Source: CAYZED01 sp964477445
GTDB taxonomy: Bacteria; Bacillota; Clostridia; Lutisporales; Lutisporaceae
Assembly: GCA_964477445.1 (NCBI GenBank)
Contig: CAYZED010000011.1
Coordinates: 8,572 to 72,571, forward strand
Length of the DNA: 64,000 nucleotides
Direction: 5' to 3'
The translations under genes and the position numbers were made by a program. The notes under the pieces were generated by a model. That model was not told where the DNA came from, ran no database searches, and worked only from the letters and a program-made list of their open reading frames with translations. Shown piece after piece: positions 18,167-27,360 of this stretch. Each line of letters starts with the position of its first letter. The first letter of the stretch is position 1.

Positions 18167-19402
18167 ATGAAAGATCTAACATATTTAAAAGGGAAAACGA
18201 TCGCTGTATTGGGAGCCGGTGCAGTTGGGAAAACAGTCGCTGCTGATTGCGTTTTGGGAGGGAATAAGGTAAACATTTGCGATTTAATGCCTTATGCGGA
18301 AAAAACACTTTTTGCACTTGAAAAAACAGGGATTGAAATCACAGGGGAACAAACAAACCTATTCGCTTTTCACAGAAGTGGAAAAGCTTTCTACAACATG
18401 GTGACAACAAGTATTGAGGAATGTGTAAAAGGCTGTGGAATAGTGATAGTAGCTGTTCCTGCAATGGGACACAAAGTTTTTTTCGAAAAGCTTATTCCAG
18501 TTCTTGAGGACGGAATGATTGTCCACATTATTCCAGATAATTATGGAACAATGGTTCTAAGAAAAATGATGAGGGAAGCAGATTGCAAAAAAAATATAAT
18601 CGTAGGTGGTTGGTCGAGTGCACCTTATGGTTGTAGAGTTATGGAAACTGGTGGAGTCAATTTACCTATGGTCAAAATTGCATATCGGGCAATAACGCTA
18701 AGAGGTGCTGCACTACCTTCGAAAAATAATGAAACATTTTTAAAAAGTATAGATTATTTAGCTTGTTTTGATGCAATTACCAAAGGTCAAGGAGCGGTGG
18801 CTGGTGAAACAGTTATGGATATCGGTTTTAGTAACATTAATCCTGTTTTGCATTGCCCTGGAACGATATTGGGTGTTGGTGTTATGGAGAATTGGGGCAT
18901 TTTATATGGTGGAAATGATAAAAAAACATATTCGATTTATAGCCATGCCTACTGCAAATCTATCGCTGAGGTACAATACGCTTTTTATAAAGAAGAAATA
19001 GAATTAGCAGAAATAATGGGAGTAGGAATTCAAAAATATGAAAAGAAGAAATTCTTTTCAAGAGTAAGTGTATTAGGGGCAGAATATATGGGCGAGGATT
19101 ATGAAGTGCCTTATAGTGAACAATACTACAGAGGCATGGGTAGTGGGCCGCATACTATTTATAATAGGTATATTACTGAAGACATTCCTGTTGGGTGTCA
19201 TATTTATCATTTGTTAGGCAAAAAATTTGATGTTCAAACTAGAATTATTGACAGCATGATAAATCTAGCATGTGCAATGACCGGAATAGATTTTTATAAA
19301 GACGGAATGACTCTAGAAGACATTGGTATACATAACATGAAAAAAGAAGAAATGTTAGTTTATTTAAAGGAAGGCATGTTATATGAGGACATGTCAAAAT
19401 AA
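18167..19402 (+). CDS. Opine/octopine dehydrogenase-family NAD(P)-dependent oxidoreductase
   Basis: 411 residues. An N-terminal Rossmann domain has the loop AVLGAGAVGKTVAADCVLGG (about residues 13-32). The C-terminal octopine-dehydrogenase-type domain carries the conserved His in NINPVLHCPGTILGVG. Family members reductively join, or oxidatively split, an amino acid and a 2-oxo acid. The substrate cannot be read from sequence. It is the first gene after the sigma54 promoter and is followed by a racemase-like gene, which suggests catabolism of an amino-acid or opine compound under PAS-controlled activation. The ribosome site is weak (AAAGCGGG). Confidence 0.8.
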   Translation: MKDLTYLKGKTIAVLGAGAVGKTVAADCVLGGNKVNICDLMPYAEKTLFALEKTGIEITGEQTNLFAFHRSGKAFYNMVTTSIEECVKGCGIVIVAVPAMGHKVFFEKLIPVLEDGMIVHIIPDNYGTMVLRKMMREADCKKNIIVGGWSSAPYGCRVMETGGVNLPMVKIAYRAITLRGAALPSKNNETFLKSIDYLACFDAITKGQGAVAGETVMDIGFSNINPVLHCPGTILGVGVMENWGILYGGNDKKTYSIYSHAYCKSIAEVQYAFYKEEIELAEIMGVGIQKYEKKKFFSRVSVLGAEYMGEDYEVPYSEQYYRGMGSGPHTIYNRYITEDIPVGCHIYHLLGKKFDVQTRIIDSMINLACAMTGIDFYKDGMTLEDIGIHNMKKEEMLVYLKEGMLYEDMSK

Positions 19403-19437
19403 CTAATACTACAGATAATAACTAAATATGAAAATTG

Positions 19438-19500
19438 CTTGTGAAAACTGTTTATGAAAACTGTTTATGAAAACTGCTTATGAAAACTGCTTGTTAGAAT
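19438..19500. repeat. 13-bp tandem repeat, about 4-5 copies, intergenic
   Basis: Units of GAAAACTGTTTAT and variants lie between the dehydrogenase stop and the racemase start. Thirteen is not a multiple of three, which supports the later racemase start at 19530. Confidence 0.88.
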
Positions 19501-19529
19501 TACTTGTGAAAATTACTGGAGGTAGAATA

Positions 19530-20294
19530 ATGTCCTTTTATAAATATCTTTTAAACGAGGAAGATAGAAAACAGACATATGAAATAAAAGACGGAAGATA
19601 TATTTCAGGACACTCAATTGGAATTATTGCAGTCGATTTAAAATATCCCAAACTGCCAGGAAATGTAGTAAATGCAACAACTTTCGAATATCCTGTACTT
19701 TATAAAAAAGTCGAATTTGAAATTGAGAAACTTCTGAAGGGTGATCCTGAAATAGAAACGATAATTATAAATGCAGCCAAAGACTTAGAAAAAGATGGCG
19801 TTAGAGCTATAATCGGAGCGTGTGGTTTTTTTGCTAATTTTCAAAAAAGTGTAGCAGAGAGTATTGATATTCCTGCATATCTATCAAGCTTGATACAAAT
19901 TCCGATGATAAAAACAGGTTTGAAAACTTATCAAAAAGTCGGTGTGCTTACTGCAAGTGTAGATAATATTACTGAAGATACGCTGAGAAATGTCGGTGCA
20001 TCAATGGATGATTGTATTTTGAGGGGTATTGAATTTGAAGAGGGATTCACACCTATTCGAGAAGATCTAAGGAATATGGATAATAGACTTATGTGCGATA
20101 CTGTAGTTAAGGCCGCCATAGAAATGGTTAATGAGCACCCAGAAATCGGAGCAATATTGCTTGAATGCAGTGATATGCCTCCATATGCACATGAAATACA
20201 AAAGCATCTTAATCTACCAGTATTCGATTATATAACATTGATTAATTGGGTAAATCAAGCAGTAGTTAAAAAACCTTATAACGGCTATTTCTGA
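19530..20294 (+). CDS. Aspartate/glutamate racemase-superfamily enzyme
   Basis: 254 residues from ATG 19530 with GGAGG seven bases upstream; an earlier ATG at 19467 lies in tandem repeats and is rejected. Two Cys positions typical of the Asp/Glu racemase superfamily are present: RAIIGACGFFANFQ in the middle and AILLECSDMPPYA near the C-terminus. Family members racemise or isomerise acidic amino acids, hydantoins or maleate. With the opine dehydrogenase-like gene it forms a two-gene sigma54-driven operon, so it may invert the amino-acid part of the opine. The exact substrate is unknown. Confidence 0.78.
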   Translation: MSFYKYLLNEEDRKQTYEIKDGRYISGHSIGIIAVDLKYPKLPGNVVNATTFEYPVLYKKVEFEIEKLLKGDPEIETIIINAAKDLEKDGVRAIIGACGFFANFQKSVAESIDIPAYLSSLIQIPMIKTGLKTYQKVGVLTASVDNITEDTLRNVGASMDDCILRGIEFEEGFTPIREDLRNMDNRLMCDTVVKAAIEMVNEHPEIGAILLECSDMPPYAHEIQKHLNLPVFDYITLINWVNQAVVKKPYNGYF

Positions 20295-20340
20295 TAAATA
20301 AGTTTTTGATATTCTATCATTTGATTTAATAGAGTGAATT

Positions 20341-20378
20341 AGGGTTTGTTGAAGTCGTGTGATCAGCAAGCCCTATTT
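20341..20378 (+). terminator. Terminator-like hairpin after racemase gene
   Basis: AGGGTTTGTTGA pairs with TCAGCAAGCCCT (12 pairs, two G-U) around a ten-base loop, followed by a short ATTTGC tail. Weak T-run but long stem. Confidence 0.6.
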
Positions 20379-20402
20379 GCTATTGATAATAATGGAAATC
20401 AA

Positions 20403-20431
20403 TTGACGTTTGATGAAGAAATTGTTAGTAT
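20403..20431 (+). promoter_or_regulatory. Candidate sigmaA promoter of methyltransferase gene
   Basis: TTGACG (20403-20408), 17-bp spacer, TAGTAT (20426-20431), about 70 bp before the ATG at 20500. Confidence 0.45.
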
Positions 20432-20499
20432 TTTAAGGGTAGGTTATAACAGTAACAATATTATTAGTAAACAAAGATACTAGCTTTACAGGAGGCTTT

Positions 20500-21255
20500 A
20501 TGAGCAAAATATATACAGAAATAAACTCTAAGATATTTGATCTTTGGGTGGAAGAAGGTTGGGAATGGGGACAACCAATAAGTCACGAGATTTTTGAAAA
20601 GGCCAAGAAGAACGATTGGTTTGTCTTACTTACGCCAACTAAACCTGTCCCAAAAGAATGGTTTTGTGAAATGAAGGATGCAAACATTCTAGGATTAGCA
20701 TCAGGTGGTGGTCAACAAATGCCTATTTTCAGTGCTTTAGGCGCTAAATGTACAGTTTTGGATTATTCAGAAAGACAAATTCAAAGTGAAATTGAAGTTG
20801 CAAAACGCGAAAATTATGAAGTGAAAACAGTGAGAGCAGACATGACTAAAAGGCTGCCTTTTGAAGATGAATCTTTTGATTTGATTTTTCACCCTGTTTC
20901 AAATTGTTATGTAGAAGATGTTTTTCATATTTGGAAAGAGTGTCATCGAGTTTTAAAAAAAGGTGGGATTTTACTTTCAGGACTAGATAATGGGATGAAT
21001 TTTGTATTTAATGACGATGAGACTATGTTAAATTACAGACTACCATTTAATCCTCTGAAAGATGAAAAAATCTATGAGGATTCATTAAAGAATGACTGGG
21101 GTATTCAGTTCTCACATACTATTGAGGAACAAATCGGTGGACAATTGAAAGCGGGCTTTTCACTGGAGGACATCTATCAAGATACAAATGGAGTAGGGAA
21201 TCTTCATGAATTTAATATACCGTGTTTTTATGCGACTAAAGCAGTGAAAAAATAA
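20500..21255 (+). CDS. Class I SAM-dependent methyltransferase
   Basis: 251 residues. Motif I is NILGLASGGGQQMPIFSALG (about residues 64-83), motif II is the acidic VLDYSERQ (about 87-94), and the region LPFEDESFDLIFHPVSN is the typical Methyltransf_11 post-II/III block. VLKKGGILLSGL follows. The substrate is unknown. AGGAGG lies seven bases before ATG. Product SAH would go to AhcY, encoded about 8 kb upstream. It is possibly co-transcribed with the HAD gene 68 bp downstream. Confidence 0.88.
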   Translation: MSKIYTEINSKIFDLWVEEGWEWGQPISHEIFEKAKKNDWFVLLTPTKPVPKEWFCEMKDANILGLASGGGQQMPIFSALGAKCTVLDYSERQIQSEIEVAKRENYEVKTVRADMTKRLPFEDESFDLIFHPVSNCYVEDVFHIWKECHRVLKKGGILLSGLDNGMNFVFNDDETMLNYRLPFNPLKDEKIYEDSLKNDWGIQFSHTIEEQIGGQLKAGFSLEDIYQDTNGVGNLHEFNIPCFYATKAVKK

Positions 21256-21323
21256 GATAAAGAAACAGTAAATAAAAAGTAAATTAGACTTCAAGTAATA
21301 TTTTATAGATAGGAAATTAAAAA

Positions 21324-22157
21324 ATGTCGAAAATAACCATGTCCGGCAAGGGCAAAGTTGAAGAAATTACAAGGATTTTGAGCGATGAAATTCAAGGTAG
21401 CGCAATGAGTTACGATTACATCTTGTTTGACCTTGATGGCACTTTAACTGATCCTGGTGTAGGATTAACGAAGGCTGTAGAGTATGCATTATCAAAATTT
21501 AATATTGAAGTAGAAAATCTATCGGATTTATATAAATTTATTGGCCCCCCTCTGTGGGATTCGTTCCAGGATTTCTATGGATTCTCAGTAGAAGACTCAA
21601 AAAAAGCGGTTGAATATTATCGTGAGTACTATGGAGTTAAGGGCATTTATGAAAATGAGGTATATAAAGGGATTGAAGATTTGTTAAAAAGCCTTAAGAA
21701 TAAAGGGAAAACCTTAATTGTAGCAACATCAAAACCTGAAGTTTATGCGAAAATTGTTCTCGAGCATTTTAATCTTGATAAATATTTTGACTTTATTGCT
21801 GGAAGTAATTTTGATGGGACTAGAGTCAAAAAAGATGAAGTAATACAATATGCAGTCGATAGCTGTAAAATAAGTGATTTATCAAAAGCTATAATGATTG
21901 GTGATAGAATGCATGATATCAATGGCGCAAAAAAAGTTGGGCTAGATTCTATAGGGGTTTTATATGGCTATGGAGACAGGGTTGAACTTGAGTCCGCTGG
22001 CGCAAAATATATAGCTGAAACAGTGGAAGATATCGAGGAGCTACTAATTGATGATATTGAAATGAAATTAGATGAAGCGGATAGAATTGCTGAAGAAACA
22101 AGTATTAGATATTCAAGTGATGAAGTTTTTGGCCGAATAAGGGAGACAAAGACTTGA
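21324..22157 (+). CDS. HAD-superfamily phosphatase (phosphoglycolate phosphatase-like)
   Basis: 277 residues. HAD motif I is FDLDGTLTD (catalytic Asp), motif II lies in TLIVATSKPE, the motif III Lys in RVKKDEVIQ, and motif IV is MIGDRMHDINGAKKVG. The helical cap with GPPLWDSFQDFYGF is of the PGP/nucleotidase type. It hydrolyses a small phosphate ester or nucleotide; the substrate is not assignable. About 28 extra residues precede MSYDYILFDLDG, so ATG 21408 is an alternative start. A C-terminal tail of about 35 residues follows the usual end of the domain. Confidence 0.85.
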   Translation: MSKITMSGKGKVEEITRILSDEIQGSAMSYDYILFDLDGTLTDPGVGLTKAVEYALSKFNIEVENLSDLYKFIGPPLWDSFQDFYGFSVEDSKKAVEYYREYYGVKGIYENEVYKGIEDLLKSLKNKGKTLIVATSKPEVYAKIVLEHFNLDKYFDFIAGSNFDGTRVKKDEVIQYAVDSCKISDLSKAIMIGDRMHDINGAKKVGLDSIGVLYGYGDRVELESAGAKYIAETVEDIEELLIDDIEMKLDEADRIAEETSIRYSSDEVFGRIRETKT

Positions 22158-22194
22158 AATTCATTATAATTTAGAATTACTCTATATTATTTCG

Positions 22195-22283
22195 TAGTCG
22201 GAGATGTAAAGTTTCGTAAGACTTCAATCTATTTTACTATTATTATTGTATTCATTTAATTAAGGCGGCCGAAGCCGCCTTTC
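22195..22283. repeat. Intergenic element, copy B, ending in terminator hairpin
   Basis: The box 22195-22230 matches copy A at 17972-18007. The hairpin GGCGGC-CGAA-GCCGCC with AA/TT flanks (22262-22283) lies between the convergent HAD and DAHP synthase genes and can terminate both. Confidence 0.65.
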
Positions 22284-22286
22284 CGT

Positions 22287-23315
22287 TTATAGTTTTTCAG
22301 CCAAATCATATATTAGTCTTTCAGTTGTATCCCAGCCGATACAAGCGTCTGTTATAGATTTTCCGTATACATTTTCTCCGATATTTTGTCGTCCTTCAAC
22401 TAAATAACTTTCTATCATAATTCCCTTAATTAGTTTGTTAAGAGTTTGATTATACAACTTACTTGTGAGAATTTCTTTAGCAATACGAGGTTGTTCATTA
22501 TATAGTTTCATCGAATTTGCATGATTACAATCAATAATTGCTGCAGGATTTGAGAGACTTAATTTTTCGTATCGTTTTGCTAAATGAATTAAATCTTCAA
22601 AGTGATAATTTGGGACATTTCTTCCATAAGTGTCTACAGCCCCTCTAAGAATGCAGTGAGCATATGGATTACCGCTTGTTTTTACTTCCCAACCACCATA
22701 AATGAATGTATGTTCTTGTTGCGCTGCTATCACTGAATTCATCATGATTTCAATATTTCCACTAGTAGGATTTTTCATCCCTACGGGTTCGTCAATTCCA
22801 CTAACAGCTAGTCTATGTTGTTGATTTTCGACTGAACGAGCTCCAATCGCATGATATCCAAGCAAATCGGCCATGTATGCATAATTCTCAGGATATAACA
22901 TTTCATCTGCCGCCGGCATATTAAATTCGCTAAGCGCCTTTAGTTGAAGACCTCTTATAGCTTTGATTCCTTCCTGAAGATCAGGTGCTTGTTCTGGATC
23001 TGGTTGGTGTGCCATTCCCTTATAACCTTCCCCAGTTGTACGTGGTTTGTTTGTATATATCCTAGGAATCATTAAGATTTTTTCCTTAACTTTTTCCTGG
23101 ACCTTTGCTAATTTTTCAACATACTCCAATACAGAGTCAGCATTATCAGCGGAGCAGGGTCCGATTATAAGGATAAGTCGCGAATCTTCGCCTCTGAAAA
23201 TACTTTTTATTTCTTCAATCTTTTTATCTTTTTTTATTCTTACATGCTCTGGCACAGGGATCATATCTATAATTTCTTCAGGTGTTGGAAGTTTGTTTAA
23301 GCGTTTCATTCCCAT
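22287..23315 (-). CDS. aroF: 3-deoxy-D-arabino-heptulosonate-7-phosphate (DAHP) synthase, class I alpha
   Basis: 342 residues, the usual length for AroF/G/H enzymes. It condenses PEP with erythrose 4-phosphate to start the shikimate pathway. Seen: LIIGPCSADN, MIPRIYTNKPRTTGEGYKG, GARSVENQQHR, MKNPTSGN, IDCNHANS and SYLVEGRQ, all typical PEP/metal-binding blocks. No regulatory ACT or chorismate mutase domain is fused. GAGG lies seven bases before ATG. It stands alone on the reverse strand, so local amino-acid context does not show which feedback inhibitor applies. Confidence 0.94.
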   Translation of the reverse strand: MGMKRLNKLPTPEEIIDMIPVPEHVRIKKDKKIEEIKSIFRGEDSRLILIIGPCSADNADSVLEYVEKLAKVQEKVKEKILMIPRIYTNKPRTTGEGYKGMAHQPDPEQAPDLQEGIKAIRGLQLKALSEFNMPAADEMLYPENYAYMADLLGYHAIGARSVENQQHRLAVSGIDEPVGMKNPTSGNIEIMMNSVIAAQQEHTFIYGGWEVKTSGNPYAHCILRGAVDTYGRNVPNYHFEDLIHLAKRYEKLSLSNPAAIIDCNHANSMKLYNEQPRIAKEILTSKLYNQTLNKLIKGIMIESYLVEGRQNIGENVYGKSITDACIGWDTTERLIYDLAEKL

Positions 23316-23361
23316 GTTATTTCCTCTTTCATAAATTAAAATTTTAGGAATTATTTTTGAT

Positions 23362-24297
23362 TCATTTTACAAAATAAGTTATGTACCAGTTTGTAAACAT
23401 GACTATTAAAGGCAGTGTAAATACTGATAAAAATGTTGTTAAGAAAATCCCCTCACTTGCCATAATCGAATCAGAATTGTATTCTCTCGCAAAGACTGCA
23501 TTTAAAGCGGCAGAAGGCATTGCAGACAAAACAGTGAATACATTCAATAGAAGCACACTAACTTTTAACTGATGTAGAATTATGCAAGTAATTATCGGTA
23601 TAATCAAAAGTCTTAGCAAAGAAACTATAAGAAGCCGATAATCGGAAAATACTTTTAGGATATTTCTTTCAGCTATAAGTGAACCAATCATTATCATTGA
23701 CAGTGGAACTGTAAGTGCTCCACCTAAATTAAGCGAAGAATAAACAATTGAAGGCAGTCTGTAACCGACAGTAAACATAATAATTGCAGCTATTGCGGAT
23801 ACAGTTCCAGGGTTAAAAAGTTTGCGAAAGTTTAGCTTTTCATTTTTGTTGAAAAGTAGCACACCCAATGTCCATAAAGTAATAGTAAAAATCAGATTTA
23901 CAATAGATGTGTAAAAAACTCCGATTTCACCCCAAAAAGCTTTTGCGACTGGAATACCCATAAATCCGATGTTTGCAAAAGTAATTAGTGCTGCGAATAC
24001 TGTGGCTGAATTATTTTTAAGTTTTAAAAGCTTAGCCAATGAAACGCCTAGAAGAAGAGATATTAAATAAAAGCCGATTGATAATCCTAGTAAAATATAT
24101 AAGTCATATACTGCTTGATCAGTTCTAGGGAAATTTGTTGAAGCCAAAATCATGCAAGGCAAACCAAGTTTTACTATTAACACGGACATAGTATCTTCAG
24201 CGTCTTCTTTTAGGTATCCTGCTTTTTTTATAAAAATACCGGCTACAAGAACTGAAAAAAGTATTAGGATTTGAGTTAAAGCGACTGAACCTGTCAT
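23362..24297 (-). CDS. AEC-family (auxin efflux carrier-like) permease
   Basis: About 311 residues with ten hydrophobic segments. The N-terminal LFSVLVAGIFIKKAGYLKED and the mid-protein FANIGFMGIPVAKAFWGE (Asn/Gly-broken helix) are AEC-family features. Members export or import small carboxylates such as malate. The start ATG at 24297 has AAGGAGG just upstream; the longer reading to 24324 is rejected. It is upstream of aroF on the same strand with 46 bp between, possibly one transcript. Confidence 0.85.
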   Translation of the reverse strand: MTGSVALTQILILFSVLVAGIFIKKAGYLKEDAEDTMSVLIVKLGLPCMILASTNFPRTDQAVYDLYILLGLSIGFYLISLLLGVSLAKLLKLKNNSATVFAALITFANIGFMGIPVAKAFWGEIGVFYTSIVNLIFTITLWTLGVLLFNKNEKLNFRKLFNPGTVSAIAAIIMFTVGYRLPSIVYSSLNLGGALTVPLSMIMIGSLIAERNILKVFSDYRLLIVSLLRLLIIPIITCIILHQLKVSVLLLNVFTVLSAMPSAALNAVFAREYNSDSIMASEGIFLTTFLSVFTLPLIVMFTNWYITYFVK

Positions 24298-24431
24298 TTT
24301 CCTCCTTTGGCAAACACATTGCATACTGTCTGCGTAACATATATAATCGAAATATACTATATCATAAGTTTTCTAATTGACGCAAATTGAATAATTGTAA
24401 ATGTTACAAAATATAAAGAAGAGGTATTTAA

Positions 24432-24974
24432 ATGGAAAAAACAGACAAAGGAATAGTTGAGTTTGATGTGAAACTAAAACAGGAGGACTTAATTAATTAT
24501 AATTTATGGATGACTTATAGAAGAGCATCTACTTGGGCTTTAAGCGCGATAAGTGTTATGGTAGTCGTATTTGTGCTATATGCATTAATGTTTAAACCAG
24601 TGGGTTATAAAATTGATGCCTCTATAATATTTACTGCAATAATTGCAGCATCCTATATTTTTGTTCTTCCTATGACTATAAGATTCACCAGTAAAAAATC
24701 TTTTAATAAAAATAAGTATTTTCAAGATACTTTCAGATATCAGATTTCTGACAAAGGTATTAAAGTGACTGTCTTAGAGAAAGAAACTGTAATCGAATGG
24801 AAAACTATTTATAAAGTCACGGAAAATGATGAAATCTTACTACTGAGTTTTGAGAGGGGAAGAGCTTATATTATTCCAAAAAAGAGCATAAAAGATAAAG
24901 AAACATTAAATTCTTTTAAGAACTTAATTAAAAAAAATCTTGACAGTAGCAGAAGAATATTGAAGCGAGTCTAA
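24432..24974 (+). CDS. YcxB-like membrane protein
   Basis: 180 residues: an N-terminal soluble start, two membrane helices (about residues 38-60 and 70-92), then a soluble PH-like YcxB domain (FRYQISDKGIKVTV to FERGRAYIIPKKSIKDKE). These are small, widely spread Firmicute membrane proteins of unknown function. GAAGAGG precedes the ATG. It is divergent from the AEC gene with 107 bp between, and ends before a clear terminator. Confidence 0.75.
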   Translation: MEKTDKGIVEFDVKLKQEDLINYNLWMTYRRASTWALSAISVMVVVFVLYALMFKPVGYKIDASIIFTAIIAASYIFVLPMTIRFTSKKSFNKNKYFQDTFRYQISDKGIKVTVLEKETVIEWKTIYKVTENDEILLLSFERGRAYIIPKKSIKDKETLNSFKNLIKKNLDSSRRILKRV

Positions 24975-25042
24975 CGAATATTTTGAAGAATATTGAAGCA
25001 GATTAACCGAATATAACGAAGAGTATTTAATGAAGATTATTG

Positions 25043-25079
25043 AGGGGTAGCGTAATTAAAAACGCTGCCCCTTTATTTT
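25043..25079 (+). terminator. Terminator after YcxB-like gene
   Basis: AGGGGTAGCGT pairs with ACGCTGCCCCTTT around AATTAAAA, followed by TTTATTTT. A clear intrinsic terminator. Confidence 0.85.
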
Positions 25080-25163
25080 CGCTAGAATTGCCAGTATATG
25101 TTATTGCGCCGTCCATTTATTTTATATTAAAACATTCTATTATATTGCAGATTTGATGAATGC

Positions 25164-25191
25164 TTGATAGAATAATAATAAATCATATTAT
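25164..25191 (+). promoter_or_regulatory. Candidate promoter of the chemoreceptor genes
   Basis: TTGATA (25164-25169), 16-bp spacer, TATTAT (25186-25191), about 60 bp before the first receptor start. No flagellar-sigma consensus was recognised. Confidence 0.45.
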
Positions 25192-25253
25192 ACTAATGTT
25201 ACACAGATATTAAGCGTGACAAAATAAAAGGATTGAACAAGGGGGGACATCTG

Positions 25254-27323
25254 ATGGGAAATAATACAAGTTCAAAAAAAAGAAATAAAAAACAGGCGCG
25301 TTTAGGAATCAGACAGACTAAGATAAAAATCAGATTGAATGCTACGTTAATGTTGCTGTTGATGTTAGCGATTATTCTTATTGTATCTGCGGTTTTCTTT
25401 ATTCTAAAGACTTCAGTGACCGATAAGACCCTAGCTTACGCCAAGAACATAGTAAATCAGATAAGCTTTAATAATAAAAATAAGTTTAGCAATGCAGAAA
25501 ATATGTATAATAAATACCTTCAAACGGATATTTTAACTAATTTGAAAAAGACCAATGATGAGAAAAATTCAGTTGAAAGATTCCAAACGTTCGAAGCCAT
25601 AAAATCAGAACTAGCTGTTATTTCTTATTATAATAAGCAAGTATATAGTGTTGGACTTTTAAATATAAATAATGACTTGATAGGAGACCTACCACTTTCC
25701 ATTTTCAATGACAAAGAAAAACTTAACGCACTTATTTCTTCCGCTAGAGAAAGAAATGGTGAGTTTTTTTGGACTACAAACTATGATAGCGATGCCATGA
25801 AAATGCATCTGTTTGTTATTAAAACAATATATGATGAAAATAATTATATGATTGGAACTATGTTTGTTGATTATAATACTGATACTATTTCAGAAACGTA
25901 CGCTGGTGTGAGCGGTGGAAAAAACTCGAAATTATTTACCATAGATAATACTGGGGCATTGGTTGGAGATAATGGAACCGTTAAACTCGAAAAAGATTAT
26001 TCCTCGAAAGCGTTTTTAAGCAAACTTACTTCAATTAAAGAGAACTTAGGCGATTTTTCCTACAAGATAGGAAATACAGATACAGAAATTGTTTTCTCTA
26101 GAATTGAAGGTACAGAATTATATAATATTGTGGCATTCCCGCTTCTTAACTTGACTGCTGGAGTAGTGGATATGTTAGTAGTGTTACTAATTTTGTCTGT
26201 AATATGTTTTGTAATTTGTATGGCCATAGCTTACATTTTAATTAGAACAATTGTTACACCTCTTAAAAAATTTGCTGAATTCATAAAAATAGCTGGTAAT
26301 GGTGACCTATCATACACCAGTGAAGATAAAGCAAATGATGAAATTGGAATAATTAGTAGAAACTTTAGCGATATGATCTCAAAAACAGCGGCCTTAATTA
26401 CGAAGATTAGAGATATGTCTAATAATGTTGATAAGAGTACCACTGAAATTGATACTCTCACGGAAAATTCGAATAAAGAATCCGAACAAGTTGCTGCCAC
26501 TATGATTGAAATCTCTAAAGGCACAGAAGAACAAGTTCTCAGAGTTTCTGAGGGTGTTGATGTTATGGGTAAATTAGCTGATGGTATTAACAATATGAAA
26601 GAAGGAATGACAACTACTTCTGACATTATCGAAAAATTTAATAATACTATTGATAATTCTATGAATACAATAAAAGAGTTAAATGAAAGATCAGAAGATA
26701 CAAATCACTTCTCAAAAGAAATGATAAAAGACATTAACATATTATATAATGATATGAATGAAATTATGAAAATTACAGATATGATAATGAATATATCTGA
26801 ACAGACGAAACTCCTTTCTTTAAATGCGGCTATTGAGGCCCAAAGAGCCGGACAAGCTGGTCGTGGATTCTCAGTTGTTGCTGACGAAGTAAGAAAATTA
26901 GCTGTTGAATCAAAAGATGCATCTGTAAAAATCAATGGAATAATTAGTAGTGTGAGATCAAAAACGGAACAAACAGTTGAAGAGGCTAATGATTCAACAG
27001 TAACAGTAAATGAGCAGATTGCAGCAGTGAAAAAGACAAATGATGCATTTAAAGAAATGAGTTCAGCTCTTTCAGGAATTAATGAAAAAATCGAAACAAT
27101 GAAATTAGCAGTAAACAAAATCCTTGAGATGAAAAACAAAACTATGACTGCTATTGAAGGCATTGCAGCAATTTCAGAAGAAACAGCAGCATGCACAGGT
27201 AATGTTAATGAAAATTCATTGAGCCAAATTGAGGATATGACTAAGCTTCAAGAGTTGATAGACATTTTAACTAATCTCGCAAAGGACTTGAATCGCTCCA
27301 TAGAAAAATTCAAGCTAGATTAA
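25254..27323 (+). CDS. Methyl-accepting chemotaxis protein
   Basis: About 689 residues. A basic N-terminus leads into a membrane helix (about residues 25-50), then an extracellular sensor of about 250 residues with a Cache-like pattern, a second membrane helix (about 300-325), HAMP (KFAEFIKIAGNGDLSYTSED) and a long signalling coil. The receptor tip reads SLNAAIEAQRAGQAGRGFSV, with Gln where most receptors have Ala. ATG 25254 with GGGGGG is chosen over TTG 25233. It pairs with a second receptor 37 bp downstream; motAB is also in the window, so the cell is motile. Confidence 0.92.
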   Translation: MGNNTSSKKRNKKQARLGIRQTKIKIRLNATLMLLLMLAIILIVSAVFFILKTSVTDKTLAYAKNIVNQISFNNKNKFSNAENMYNKYLQTDILTNLKKTNDEKNSVERFQTFEAIKSELAVISYYNKQVYSVGLLNINNDLIGDLPLSIFNDKEKLNALISSARERNGEFFWTTNYDSDAMKMHLFVIKTIYDENNYMIGTMFVDYNTDTISETYAGVSGGKNSKLFTIDNTGALVGDNGTVKLEKDYSSKAFLSKLTSIKENLGDFSYKIGNTDTEIVFSRIEGTELYNIVAFPLLNLTAGVVDMLVVLLILSVICFVICMAIAYILIRTIVTPLKKFAEFIKIAGNGDLSYTSEDKANDEIGIISRNFSDMISKTAALITKIRDMSNNVDKSTTEIDTLTENSNKESEQVAATMIEISKGTEEQVLRVSEGVDVMGKLADGINNMKEGMTTTSDIIEKFNNTIDNSMNTIKELNERSEDTNHFSKEMIKDINILYNDMNEIMKITDMIMNISEQTKLLSLNAAIEAQRAGQAGRGFSVVADEVRKLAVESKDASVKINGIISSVRSKTEQTVEEANDSTVTVNEQIAAVKKTNDAFKEMSSALSGINEKIETMKLAVNKILEMKNKTMTAIEGIAAISEETAACTGNVNENSLSQIEDMTKLQELIDILTNLAKDLNRSIEKFKLD

Positions 27324-27360
27324 TTGTGGTAAAAAGAATTAAAAAATGGAGGAGAAAATA

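Noticed and set aside
19467..19529. Longer racemase start at ATG 19467
   Set aside because: It lies in a 13-bp tandem array and lacks a ribosome site; ATG 19530 has GGAGG.
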